A stretch of 64,000 bases of DNA, taken from positions 1 through 64,000 of the forward strand of contig JAZRDR010000001.1 in the NCBI GenBank assembly GCA_045660445.1, written 5' to 3'. Position numbers and translations under genes: made by a program. The DNA is from Faeciplasma sp045660445. Its GTDB lineage: Bacteria; Bacillota; Clostridia; Oscillospirales; Ruminococcaceae. The notes beneath the pieces are model-generated. The model did not search any database. It was not told the DNA's origin and worked only from the letters and a program-made list of their open reading frames with translations. Positions 17,901-25,915 of this stretch are shown here, in pieces. Each line of letters begins with the position of its first letter. Positions within the stretch are counted from its first letter, which is position 1.

Positions 17901-17936
17901 ACCGCTGTTCTTTTTCGAACAGTGGTTTTATTTTTA
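17901..17936 (+). terminator. Terminator-like hairpin upstream of the phage cassette
   Basis: ACCGCTGTTC/GAACAGTGGT (one G-T pair, six-base loop) is followed by TTTATTTTTATG. There is no plus-strand gene upstream, so it would either insulate the cassette or attenuate a short leader transcript. Confidence 0.7.
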
Positions 17937-18014
17937 TGCCCAAATTTCCAAAATGTGTATTTATCTGTCCAAAAAATCGGACTTCAAAAGAAAAATAAAA
18001 TATTTTTTCTTCGA

Positions 18015-18036
18015 ATTTGCACGTTTGCGTGCAAAT
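18015..18036. promoter_or_regulatory. Palindromic operator-like site before the phage cassette
   Basis: Perfect 9-bp inverted repeat ATTTGCACG-TTTG-CGTGCAAAT, 41 bp ahead of the small terminase start. The size and position fit a dimeric repressor operator. No regulator is encoded nearby. Confidence 0.45.
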
Positions 18037-18076
18037 CGGGGGCGTTTTGGGCGTATAGGTGAAAGGAGTTGAACGA

Positions 18077-18580
18077 ATGAAAGAAAAGTTCACAGGCAAA
18101 AGCCTGCCCAAAGAAAAGCTTATGGATTTCTGCTTGCTCTATAATGCGCTCGGTGATCCTGCCGAAGCTGCGCGCCGTATTGGAATAACCAAAGATCCAA
18201 AGCTCGAGGGGCAAAGGCTTTTAAATCTTAAATCGGTGCAGAAAACGCTTTTGGCGCTTTCATCCCACACCGACACTCACCATCTTGTCCGCACGGGACT
18301 CAACCGCCTTGCGTTCGGAAGCATCAGTGATGCCGTTAAGCTTATTTCAGATGATGTCTCAGAGGTGGACGTGCATTCACTCGATCTCTTTAACGTGTCC
18401 GAGATAAAGCGTGTTAAGGGTGGGGGAGTGGAGATCAAATTCTTCGACAGGCTTGAAGCTCTTGAAAAACTGATCACTCTTGAAGAAAGCTTTTCGCGTT
18501 CCGCCACCGCAGAAAGCTTCTTTGCAGCATTGGGCAATAGCGCAGCCGAGTCTTATGAAAATGCAGGCGATGACGCATGA
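18077..18580 (+). CDS. Phage small terminase subunit
   Basis: A 167-aa DNA-recognition subunit of the packaging motor. An N-terminal helix-turn-helix (LCLLYNALGDPAEAARRIGI-like region, about residues 12-45) is followed by a helical oligomerisation segment and a C-terminal tail rich in Glu and Ser; the layout matches Terminase_2-type small subunits. The start is ATG 18077 with AAAGGAG; an upstream in-frame GTG at 18059 lies before that site. Its stop overlaps the start of the large terminase (ATGA). First gene of the head cassette. Confidence 0.78.
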   Translation: MKEKFTGKSLPKEKLMDFCLLYNALGDPAEAARRIGITKDPKLEGQRLLNLKSVQKTLLALSSHTDTHHLVRTGLNRLAFGSISDAVKLISDDVSEVDVHSLDLFNVSEIKRVKGGGVEIKFFDRLEALEKLITLEESFSRSATAESFFAALGNSAAESYENAGDDA

Positions 18581-19824
18581 GTTTGTTCAAAACCTTTTCA
18601 AAAAAACAGCTTATGGTTTTAAACTGGTGGCAAAATTCAAAGACCTCGCGCTTTGACGCACTTATCTGCGACGGCGCTGTTCGAAGCGGCAAAACAAGCT
18701 GCATGGGAATTTCCTTTGTGGCTTGGGCAATGCAAAGCTTCACAAGCACCGATTTTGCCATTTGCGGAAAAACCATAACCTCGGTAAAAAGAAACCTAAT
18801 CACTCCGCTAATAAGAGACCTAAAGGATCTTGGATTTTGCATAAGCGAAAAGACTTCCCGAAACTATTTTGATGTTACTTTTCGCGGTGCAACAAACCGA
18901 TTCTATATCTTCGGCGGCAAGGACGAGTCAAGCGCCTCGCTCATTCAGGGTATGACGCTTGGCGGCGTGCTTTTGGATGAAGTCGTGCTTATGCCTCGCT
19001 CGTTTGTCGAGCAGGCAATTGCAAGATGCTCGCGAGAGGGTTCAAAGCTGTGGTTTAACTGCAACCCCGATAACCCCTCGCACTGGTTCTATACCGAGTG
19101 GATCAAAAAAGCTGACCTTAAAAACGCTCTTTACATTCACTTTGAAATGAGCGACAACCCCTCGCTTTCAAAGAGCGTGCTCAAGCGCTACGAGTCGCTT
19201 TACAGCGGCGCATTTTATGAACGCTATGTTTTAGGCAAGTGGACAGCCGTTAGCGGCGTGGTATATCCCATGTTCTCGCCCGATGTTCACATTATAAAAA
19301 CTGCGCCCAACTGTGTGCGCTTTGCCGTAAGCTGTGACTACGGCACCGTCAACCCAGCCTCCTTCGGCCTGTGGGGAGAGTGTGACGGCGTGTGGTACCG
19401 CCTGCGCGAGTATTACTATTCCTCGAAAACAGAGGGACAGATGCGCACAGATGAAGAACACTATACAGCACTTGAATCTCTTTGCGAGGAAAAAAAGATC
19501 GAAGCTGTCGTCTGCGATCCGTCAGCGGCAAGCTTCATCGAATGTATCCGTCGGCACGGTAAATTTAAGGTTTTGCCTGCGAAAAACGATGTCATAAGCG
19601 GAATCCGCCGCGTTAGCGATGCTTTAAGATCGGTGAAAATTATGTTCACGCCCGAATGTAAAGACTCGATCAGGGAGTTTTCGCTATATCGCTGGGACGA
19701 ACGAAGCGGAAATGACAGCGTTGTTAAAGAAAACGACCATGCGATGGACGACATTCGCTATTTCGTAAGCGAGTTTATCGATCGTGGAGAGGATGAATGC
19801 TTCTTCGCGTCGGTATCCCGCTGA
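18577..19824 (+). CDS. Phage large terminase subunit
   Basis: A 415-aa packaging ATPase-nuclease of the PBSX/SPP1-like group. The Walker A variant GAVRSGKT is at about residues 33-41 and Walker B is in GGVLLDEVVLM. The coupling motif region contains WFNCNPDNPSHWFY. A C-terminal RNase H-like nuclease begins at SCDYGTVNPASFGLW with its first catalytic Asp. It powers DNA translocation into the procapsid and cuts the concatemer. Full length with no lesion. The 4-bp overlap with the small terminase implies translational coupling. Confidence 0.93.
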   Translation: MSLFKTFSKKQLMVLNWWQNSKTSRFDALICDGAVRSGKTSCMGISFVAWAMQSFTSTDFAICGKTITSVKRNLITPLIRDLKDLGFCISEKTSRNYFDVTFRGATNRFYIFGGKDESSASLIQGMTLGGVLLDEVVLMPRSFVEQAIARCSREGSKLWFNCNPDNPSHWFYTEWIKKADLKNALYIHFEMSDNPSLSKSVLKRYESLYSGAFYERYVLGKWTAVSGVVYPMFSPDVHIIKTAPNCVRFAVSCDYGTVNPASFGLWGECDGVWYRLREYYYSSKTEGQMRTDEEHYTALESLCEEKKIEAVVCDPSAASFIECIRRHGKFKVLPAKNDVISGIRRVSDALRSVKIMFTPECKDSIREFSLYRWDERSGNDSVVKENDHAMDDIRYFVSEFIDRGEDECFFASVSR

Positions 19825-19847
19825 AATTACTGAAAGGATGTGAAACA

Positions 19848-21011
19848 TTGGCATTACTTAGCTTCAGAAAAAATCAGCCTTCGCCTGAAATGGGAACTGT
19901 AAGCCCTGCGCGCGTTGGCGACAAAGAGCTTTTCAAGCTCTCGGGAATCAGTGACAGCTGTGAGCGTGAGCTTTATTCAAAGCTTAGAGAGCAGGTCCCC
20001 GTGATCGATGCCTGCATCGGCAAGATAATCCGTCTTGCAGGCGGTTTTAAGCCCATAGCACACGACGAACGCTTCCAGCCGATACTTGACGATTTTGCAA
20101 AGAACGTTCGCATTGGCTCAAGCGGGAACTCGCTTCAAACTCTTGCAGATGTCTGCCTTGATTCGATGCTTACTTATGGCTGCGCCTTGGGCGAAATAGT
20201 TTATGACACCGATGCAAGAGGTATTTGCGGAGTTTATATGGCTCCCGTTAAGAACGTTGATATCAAAGAGGGCAAAAAGCTCTTCGAGCGAGAATATTTC
20301 GTTGGCAGAGGGGCAGATGCTATAAAGATTAAGCACACCGAAAACCTTATCTTCTCGGCACTTAATCCCTCTCCCGATAATCCTTGCGGCGTGTCTGTGC
20401 TTAAAGGTCTTCCGGGACTTAGTGCAATTCTTTTGCGAATTTATGAATCTATCGGTCAGAACTTTGACCGTGTGGGAAACGTTCGCTATGCAGTGACCTA
20501 TAAGCCCTCGGGCGACGGTGCTGACAAGGCATTTGCCCGCGAGCGTGCAATGCAGATAGCAAAGGAATGGAGCGCCGGAATGAGCGCTGCCAAAAACGGA
20601 GAGATAAGAGACTTTGTTGCTGTTGGTGATGTCGGGATCAAGGTAATAGGTGCCGACAATCAGATCATCGACACCGAGATCCCCGTTAGGCAGATACTTG
20701 AACAGCTTGTTGCAAAGCTTGGCATTCCGCCTTTTCTTTTGGGGCTTAACTGGTCGACAAGCGAAAGAATGTCGAGCCAGCAGACCGACATTTTAACAAG
20801 CGAGCTTGAATACTATCGCCGTTTGCTTAATCCCATCATCGAGAAAATATGTGTCACTCATTTAAGACTTTGCGGCTGCGCCGAAGGCGTAAGCATCGAG
20901 TGGGACAATATCAATCTGCAGGATGAAGAGGCGCTTGCCACAGCACGCCTTAACAACGCCAAAGCCAAAGCTATCGAGCTTGAAAACGCTCGCTTGGAAA
21001 ACATCGCTTAA
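19848..21011 (+). CDS. Phage portal protein
   Basis: A 387-aa portal subunit, the dodecameric channel at the capsid vertex. The pattern of a conserved core (VIDACIGKIIRLAGGF near the N terminus, an LGLNWSTSERMSSQQTDILT stem region and a long C-terminal helix) fits the portal family. The start is TTG 19848 with AAAGGATG upstream, 23 bp after the large terminase stop; an earlier in-frame ATG at 19797 would overlap terminase and has no ribosome binding site. Slightly short for a portal but apparently complete. Confidence 0.85.
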   Translation: MALLSFRKNQPSPEMGTVSPARVGDKELFKLSGISDSCERELYSKLREQVPVIDACIGKIIRLAGGFKPIAHDERFQPILDDFAKNVRIGSSGNSLQTLADVCLDSMLTYGCALGEIVYDTDARGICGVYMAPVKNVDIKEGKKLFEREYFVGRGADAIKIKHTENLIFSALNPSPDNPCGVSVLKGLPGLSAILLRIYESIGQNFDRVGNVRYAVTYKPSGDGADKAFARERAMQIAKEWSAGMSAAKNGEIRDFVAVGDVGIKVIGADNQIIDTEIPVRQILEQLVAKLGIPPFLLGLNWSTSERMSSQQTDILTSELEYYRRLLNPIIEKICVTHLRLCGCAEGVSIEWDNINLQDEEALATARLNNAKAKAIELENARLENIA

Positions 21012-21029
21012 GAAAAAGGAGGTTTAAAC

Positions 21030-21881
21030 TTGGCAATTACAATTAACAGCGAGATCTTGGAGAAGATCAACAAATTCACAACCCGTGAGCTTTTGGCAGA
21101 CGAGGTCTATTGCTTCAACGTCGTCTTGTGCGACAACGAGATCGACCGCGACTGTGAAAAGTTCTCTCGCGAAGCACTTTTAAAGCTTGCAGAGCTTTAC
21201 GTCGGCAAGACAGGTATTTTTAATCACGACCCTAAGGGCGAAAACCAGACTGCACGAATCTTCGATGCTTGTGTGGTTGACGACACGACCAAAAAGACTT
21301 CTGACGGTGAGACCTATTCTTATCTTGCCGCAAAGGCATATATGGTCAAGACCGAAAAGAACGCCGATCTTATAAAAGAGATCGAGGGCGGCATCAAGAA
21401 AGAGGTTTCTGTTGGATGCTCGGTTTCGGGAAGAACCTGCTCTGTCTGCGGCAAGGATCTTTCTGCGAACACTTGCGCTCACAGAAAGGGCAAGACATAT
21501 AACGGCAAAAAGTGCTATCACATTTTGAATAAGCCCACCGATGCTTATGAATGGTCGTTTGTTGCAGTTCCTGCACAGAAAAATGCAGGCGTTACAAAGC
21601 GTTACACAGAAAACGGCATCGAGAAGTCATATGACACCGAATCTGCACTTTTGCAGGAGCTTTCAGACGATATCAAAAAGGATATTCTTCGTTTAAGCTT
21701 TTTGCAGGGCGACAGCATTCCCGTCAGCGTGACAAAAGCGGCTATCGAACGCATGGACGTTATGGAGCTTTTGCAGCTTAAGAAATCGCTTGCTTGCGAG
21801 GCTTTCAAGCCCTCTGCGTGTGAGCTTGAGACAGCAATGAACAAACCCGCACCCACGCAAAATTCAAGCTTTAAGCTTTAA
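21030..21881 (+). CDS. Prohead protease with zinc-ribbon insert
   Basis: A 283-aa protein in the usual capsid-maturation-protease position between portal and capsid. GKTGIFNHDPKGE supplies a likely catalytic His, and KEVSVGCSVSG the likely Ser-containing strand, as in U9/S78-type proteases. An unusual feature is a Cys/His cluster straight after that (TCSVCGKDLS, then CAH and CYH), which looks like a zinc ribbon. The C-terminal 70 residues are helical and could act as a scaffold that is removed. The start is TTG 21030 with AAGGAGG. Confidence 0.72.
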   Translation: MAITINSEILEKINKFTTRELLADEVYCFNVVLCDNEIDRDCEKFSREALLKLAELYVGKTGIFNHDPKGENQTARIFDACVVDDTTKKTSDGETYSYLAAKAYMVKTEKNADLIKEIEGGIKKEVSVGCSVSGRTCSVCGKDLSANTCAHRKGKTYNGKKCYHILNKPTDAYEWSFVAVPAQKNAGVTKRYTENGIEKSYDTESALLQELSDDIKKDILRLSFLQGDSIPVSVTKAAIERMDVMELLQLKKSLACEAFKPSACELETAMNKPAPTQNSSFKL

Positions 21882-21927
21882 TAATGTGCAAAACATAAAC
21901 TATATTTTTTTAAAAAAAGAAAGGACA

Positions 21928-22902
21928 ATGAAAATGTACGACAATATTACTTTAGAAAAGGGACTTTATAACATCAGCGGCAAGACATTCACTCAGGCAC
22001 TTGCCGAGCTTGACAACGACGAAAACTATATCGGCACCGAGCTTGAAGGCTTGGATGCTTATGAAAGACAGCTTAAGCGCTTCAACATCAAGGTAAGCGG
22101 TGCAAACTCGGACAGAGTTGAAAAGTTCTTCAAGACAACTCAGTCTGCTGTTTTGTTCCCCGAATTCGTAAGACGCCTTATCAAGCAGGGCATGGATGAA
22201 GCTTCTGTTTTGCCTCATGTTGTTGCTGCAACCACTTATGCTGACGGCGTTGATTACAGAGGTTTGTCTATCGTAAAGACAGGCGAGGACACTGCAGTTG
22301 CTGCAGGAACCGAATTCCCCTCCACAACTGTTAACTATGCAGATGCAACTGTTGCAATTGCAAAGTATGGCAGACAGATAGAAACCGCTTATGAAGTTAT
22401 CCGCAAGCAGAGACTTGATCTCTTTGCAGTGGTTCTTAAGAGCATCGGCGCTCAGATCTCCAGAGCTATCAACAACAAGGCAGTAGAAGTTTTGGCTGAA
22501 AATGCAACTGAGGTTGCAATTGCAGGCAACGAGCTTACATATTCTGATCTTGCTTCCTTCTGGGCTTCCTTGAACGAATACAACATGACAGCAATGCTTG
22601 TTTCTCCTGCTGTAATGGCAAAGATCTTGGCATTTGATGAAATGAAGTATTGCATCGGCGACTATATGACCGGCGGCACTGTAAAGACTCCTTACGGTGT
22701 AACCTTGGTTAAGTGCGCAGGTATGTCCGACGACATGGCAATCGGCATTGACGGCGGCTGTGCTTTGGAAATGGTTTTGGGCTCTGATATCGTTGTTGAT
22801 AACGATAAGCTCATCTCCACTCAGATCGACTGCATTGCTTTCAGCATCAGCGTTGGCTTTGCAAAGGTATATACCGACGCTGTAAAGGTCCTCACTCTCT
22901 AA
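21928..22902 (+). CDS. Phage major capsid protein
   Basis: A 324-aa protein of HK97-like architecture by position and length. An N-terminal helical segment (LTQALAELDN-like, about 15-60) is followed by a beta-rich core with KFFKTTQSAVLFPEFVRRL and an alternating strand pattern up to the C terminus. The start is ATG 21928 with AAAGGA upstream; the reading frame extends to a GTG at 21886 without a site. No internal stop is seen. A GC-rich hairpin island directly follows. Confidence 0.82.
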   Translation: MKMYDNITLEKGLYNISGKTFTQALAELDNDENYIGTELEGLDAYERQLKRFNIKVSGANSDRVEKFFKTTQSAVLFPEFVRRLIKQGMDEASVLPHVVAATTYADGVDYRGLSIVKTGEDTAVAAGTEFPSTTVNYADATVAIAKYGRQIETAYEVIRKQRLDLFAVVLKSIGAQISRAINNKAVEVLAENATEVAIAGNELTYSDLASFWASLNEYNMTAMLVSPAVMAKILAFDEMKYCIGDYMTGGTVKTPYGVTLVKCAGMSDDMAIGIDGGCALEMVLGSDIVVDNDKLISTQIDCIAFSISVGFAKVYTDAVKVLTL

Positions 22903-22918
22903 TTTCCTTTTGACACTC

Positions 22919-23096
22919 ACGCGTGCGCTTCGGCGCCACGCGGCCAGGGCCGCACTTGCGCCGAAGTTTGGGCGAAGCCCGCGCGCCTTCGGCGCGCTCC
23001 CTTGGCGCCGCCATGCGGCGCCAAGGGAGCGCGGCTTTGCCGCGGGCAGGGCTTCGCCCCCCATTTTGCACACTTCGAAAGAAGTGTGCAAAACAC
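22919..23096. repeat. GC-rich hairpin island C inside the phage cassette
   Basis: This stretch is far more GC-rich than its surroundings and consists of nested inverted repeats. The 9-bp arms CTTCGGCGC/GCGCCGAAG are at 22928-22966. A 7-bp GCGCGCC/GGCGCGC pair is at 22981-22997. A perfect 19-bp stem at 22993-23011/23015-23033 has loop CAT. A 13-bp stem at 23064-23093 has loop GAAA. It shares GGGCGAAGCCCG and GGGCTTCGCCCCC with island K at 53.8 kb. Confidence 0.9.
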
Positions 23097-23134
23097 ACGC
23101 GCACACCATCCATCACATTAAAAGGAGGACAAAA

Positions 23135-23512
23135 ATGAAACTCAACCTTAATTCAATAACCGATGCGTTCAAATCGCTCTCTGCCTTAACCGAAGAAGAG
23201 CTAACTCGCTATATGGGCATTTTACAGTCAGCAAAGGGATATTTCGAACGCCTTGTTATGCGTGACTTCGCAAATGACGATGAACAAGCTCTTTGCGAAT
23301 TTGCCTGCGCCACAAAAGCCTATTATGACTATACCATTTTTATGGCGGCAACCTCGAAAACATATTCCACACAGACAGGCTCGGTCTTTGCCCGTGTTGG
23401 CGATAATGAATCGGTTAAAAATGCCGAGACATTAATGTATAACGCTCTTGCAGCTTTGCCTCAGGGCCTTGTCCGCGATAACGGATTTATGTTTGAAAGA
23501 GCTAACGGGTGA
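23135..23512 (+). CDS. Phage head-tail connector-like protein
   Basis: A 125-aa, mostly helical protein directly after the capsid gene and its hairpin island. It lies where head-completion adaptors of the gp6/gp15 type are usually found, but no signature was recognised, so the role is positional. The start is ATG 23135 with AAAGGAGG; the long upstream extension of the frame runs through the hairpin island and is not real. The next gene begins 5 bp after its stop. Confidence 0.6.
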   Translation: MKLNLNSITDAFKSLSALTEEELTRYMGILQSAKGYFERLVMRDFANDDEQALCEFACATKAYYDYTIFMAATSKTYSTQTGSVFARVGDNESVKNAETLMYNALAALPQGLVRDNGFMFERANG

Positions 23513-23517
23513 AATAG

Positions 23518-24255
23518 ATGTTTGAAGAAAAGCTTTCTCTAATAAAAGCTATGCTGTCAACAGCTTGTAAAACTCTTGATAGCTTTGATGACATGAATAT
23601 GCCCGAGCATCTTAACGAACCGCTTTGCTTCGTTTCTGTAAAGAGCTATAAAACGGGTGAGATGGTTTTCGGATCAGATTCAAATAGATTCTACGCTTCA
23701 AAAGCAAGGATCATTGTCGATGTTTTGGGAGCAAGAAACATGAGCGCAAAAGCCCTCGCCAACCTTGTAGACAACAGTGTACTAACAGTCATCAGCTCGC
23801 TTGGCTTTTCTGTATATTCTTTAGAGCGCAAGCCCTGCGAGTTTTCACGTCTCCATTTCCGCCATATCATCTCCCTTGAATTCGATATCGACGTAGAAAT
23901 TCCCACAGCTTCTTTGGACGGATTATCAGTCAGCGTTGACAGCACCGCCGAGCCGATTTTCAATACATATGAACTTGGCTTTGGAACGAAGATGGCCGTA
24001 ATACCTCTTTCCAACGGCACGATGCTTTCGAATGTGGTTTGCCCCGAACCGACAAAGCTCTATCTTAAAGGACGTATATCCTCTTCAGACACCGAAGCGG
24101 TTGTCGCACGACTTAAAGGCTATTGTGCAGACACTCACATAATAACTGTTGGCGCGACAAGATATCCGGAAATGCAGCTTACAAGCTTATCGGCAAAAAT
24201 GCTCAGTGTCACAGTGACAGAAATCAGTGCCGAGTTTTCGGAGGTGAATGAATAA
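23518..24255 (+). CDS. Phage structural protein, unassigned
   Basis: A 245-aa protein with two apparent halves. Residues 1-125 have the size and alternating strand/helix pattern of tail-terminator or minor head proteins; the second half (about 135-245) is beta-rich and separate. I do not recognise the family. The start is ATG 23518 with only a weak ribosome binding site, so coupling to the preceding gene is likely. The stop is followed immediately by the GTG of the next gene. Confidence 0.5.
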   Translation: MFEEKLSLIKAMLSTACKTLDSFDDMNMPEHLNEPLCFVSVKSYKTGEMVFGSDSNRFYASKARIIVDVLGARNMSAKALANLVDNSVLTVISSLGFSVYSLERKPCEFSRLHFRHIISLEFDIDVEIPTASLDGLSVSVDSTAEPIFNTYELGFGTKMAVIPLSNGTMLSNVVCPEPTKLYLKGRISSSDTEAVVARLKGYCADTHIITVGATRYPEMQLTSLSAKMLSVTVTEISAEFSEVNE

Positions 24256-25194
24256 GTGTCCACAATGGCATCTCTTATCGTTCAAACCCAAGACGGCTCT
24301 ATCGTTTTAAGCGATTGTATCAGCCTCCGTTTTGAAAAAGAAAGATATTCGTCGTGTTCAAAGCTGTCAGGCAAATGGAGTTGCGATGACTATAATTTTG
24401 AAAACATGATAAGCTTAACGCTTATCCTTACAGGAGATATCGTTCATTACGGTCCGCCCTCTCAGGGCTGCGAGGTAATAGTTGAAAACGGCAGACGCGT
24501 TTTAAAAGTCAATTCTGTGGGATACACCCAAGCACTCGCCCTTAACCAGCCAACACCCGGATTGCTTACAAATATAAATCTTGTCACACTTGCAACCTCT
24601 GCGATATCCTGTCCTAACGTCACTTATCAGGCGAACACGCCGATAGTGAACTATGTAAACTATTACGACGGTACCGACATTTGGGATGCGATCGTGTGTT
24701 ACGGCATTCGTGCAACCGGAACTTATCCCTATATAAGAGGGGCGAACACAGTCAATATCTCATCTCCTTCAGACATTGGCGTCATCAACGTCCATCCAAC
24801 AAATCTAATCTCATTTGGTTCGGGTAATAATTTCACAAACATGATATCCGAGATCCACGAGGCTGACGTTGACGGAACTCACGGAATGTATAGCATGATC
24901 AACTCGGCAGCGCTTGCCAAAAACATCATCCGAAAAAAAGAGATCCCGTTTGATTATGAATGGATCATGGATCCGATGCTTGGCTTGCAGGCAAGGTTTA
25001 ACTATTCAATGCGTGCCATGAACTATGACAAGATAAAATTTGTCGGCTTTCCCGGAGGGGATATCATGGACTATATCGCCATCAACAATATCGGCACACA
25101 GCCCTATATCGGAACTGTTTCACGACTTATCGTCGAAATATCTCAGGGCAAAACCGTAACGACTGCTTATTGCTATCACGATGCATATTGCTAA
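24256..25194 (+). CDS. Phage late tail/baseplate-hub-like protein, last gene of the cassette
   Basis: A 312-aa protein. The layout (an N-terminal domain with an SLRFEKERYSSCSKLSG segment, a central unique region and a C-terminal PYIGTVSRLIVEIS strand) is reminiscent of XkdQ/late-control-D-type hub proteins, but this is a weak resemblance. Start GTG 24256 with GGAGGTG nine bases upstream. It is unexpected that this is the final gene: no tail tube, tape measure or lysis genes follow, only a terminator. Confidence 0.45.
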   Translation: MSTMASLIVQTQDGSIVLSDCISLRFEKERYSSCSKLSGKWSCDDYNFENMISLTLILTGDIVHYGPPSQGCEVIVENGRRVLKVNSVGYTQALALNQPTPGLLTNINLVTLATSAISCPNVTYQANTPIVNYVNYYDGTDIWDAIVCYGIRATGTYPYIRGANTVNISSPSDIGVINVHPTNLISFGSGNNFTNMISEIHEADVDGTHGMYSMINSAALAKNIIRKKEIPFDYEWIMDPMLGLQARFNYSMRAMNYDKIKFVGFPGGDIMDYIAINNIGTQPYIGTVSRLIVEISQGKTVTTAYCYHDAYC

Positions 25195-25199
25195 AAGAA

Positions 25200-25240
25200 A
25201 AGAGATCGGTAAATTTACCGGTCTCTTTTCTTTCTTTATA
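25200..25240 (+). terminator. Terminator of the phage cassette
   Basis: A nearly perfect 13-bp stem AGAGATCGGTAAA/TTTACCGGTCTCT with almost no loop, followed by TTTCTTTCTTTA. It closes the cassette six bases after the last stop. Confidence 0.9.
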
Positions 25241-25269
25241 TATTAAAACAACTACAAAAAAGCGTTTCT

Positions 25270-25337
25270 CACCCCGCCACCGCCCGCGGATTCTCGCAGG
25301 GCCCTTCGGTGCCCGCTCGCCTTCCTCGGCCGACGGC
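25270..25337. repeat. GC-rich intergenic island D
   Basis: An island between the phage cassette and the convergent ABC importer operon. It shares CCGCCACCGCCCG (25274-25286) with island M at 60.4 kb, then has CGCTCGCCT and a GGGCCCTTCGGTGCCC hairpin, followed by CGGCCGACGGC. Confidence 0.75.
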
Positions 25338-25345
25338 TAATTTTA

Positions 25346-25915
25346 TCACAGCCTGATTATTCTGTCACAAAGTATATTTGCCTCGTCCTCGCTGTGAGTA
25401 ATAAGCAAAAACGTCTTGCCTGCGGTCTTTTCTTTTATAAGCTCTAAAACCGATTCCAACGTAACGGTGTCGATTCCTTTAAGAGGCTCATCAAAAATGA
25501 AGATATCCGAATCAGTCAAAAGTGCGCGCGCAATGGCAACACGCCTTTTTTCTCCGCCTGAAAGCTCTTTAACAGGCTTGCTTGTAATCTCATCCGTAAG
25601 CTTAAGACGGTCAAAAACCTCGTCAAGCTCAGCTTTTGGTATATCTCTTTGCACGGCAACACGCACGTTTGCCCTTGCACTTAAAGCGTCCATCAGTCTG
25701 TTTTCCTGGAACACCACGCCAAAGCTGTCACTCTTGATATCAACCCTGCCTGAATTCGGCTTTATGAGCCCCAAAATCAGATTTATGATCGTTGTTTTTC
25801 CTGCGCCCGAGCGCCCCATAACCGCAACTCGCTCGCCGTTTTCGATGTCTAAAGAGAAATTCTCCAAAACTGTCTGCTCGCCAAAGCGCTTAGTAACATT
25901 ATCAAGTTTAATCAT
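25346..25915 (-). CDS. ABC importer ATPase (SsuB/TauB-type)
   Basis: A 189-aa nucleotide-binding domain: Walker A GRSGAGKTT, Q loop in VVFQENRLM, signature LSGGEKRRVAIARAL, Walker B IFIFDEPLKGID and an H loop in LLITHSEDEA. At 189 residues it is a minimal version (most are 240-260) and lacks a C-terminal extension. It energises the permease encoded directly upstream, whose stop overlaps its ATG (4 bp). Last gene of the regulator-importer operon. Confidence 0.93.
   Translation of the reverse strand: MIKLDNVTKRFGEQTVLENFSLDIENGERVAVMGRSGAGKTTIINLILGLIKPNSGRVDIKSDSFGVVFQENRLMDALSARANVRVAVQRDIPKAELDEVFDRLKLTDEITSKPVKELSGGEKRRVAIARALLTDSDIFIFDEPLKGIDTVTLESVLELIKEKTAGKTFLLITHSEDEANILCDRIIRL

Noticed and set aside
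17805..18076. Phage attachment site beside argS
   Set aside because: No tRNA gene and no direct repeat shared with the 25.2-25.35 kb end were found by eye.
21952..23109. Minus-strand reading frame of 385 codons opposite the capsid gene
   Set aside because: Shadow frame created by codon bias in the capsid gene and continuing through the hairpin island; no start signals.
22910..23134. In-frame upstream extension of the connector gene
   Set aside because: It would translate the GC-rich hairpin island; the ATG at 23135 has a perfect AAAGGAGG site.
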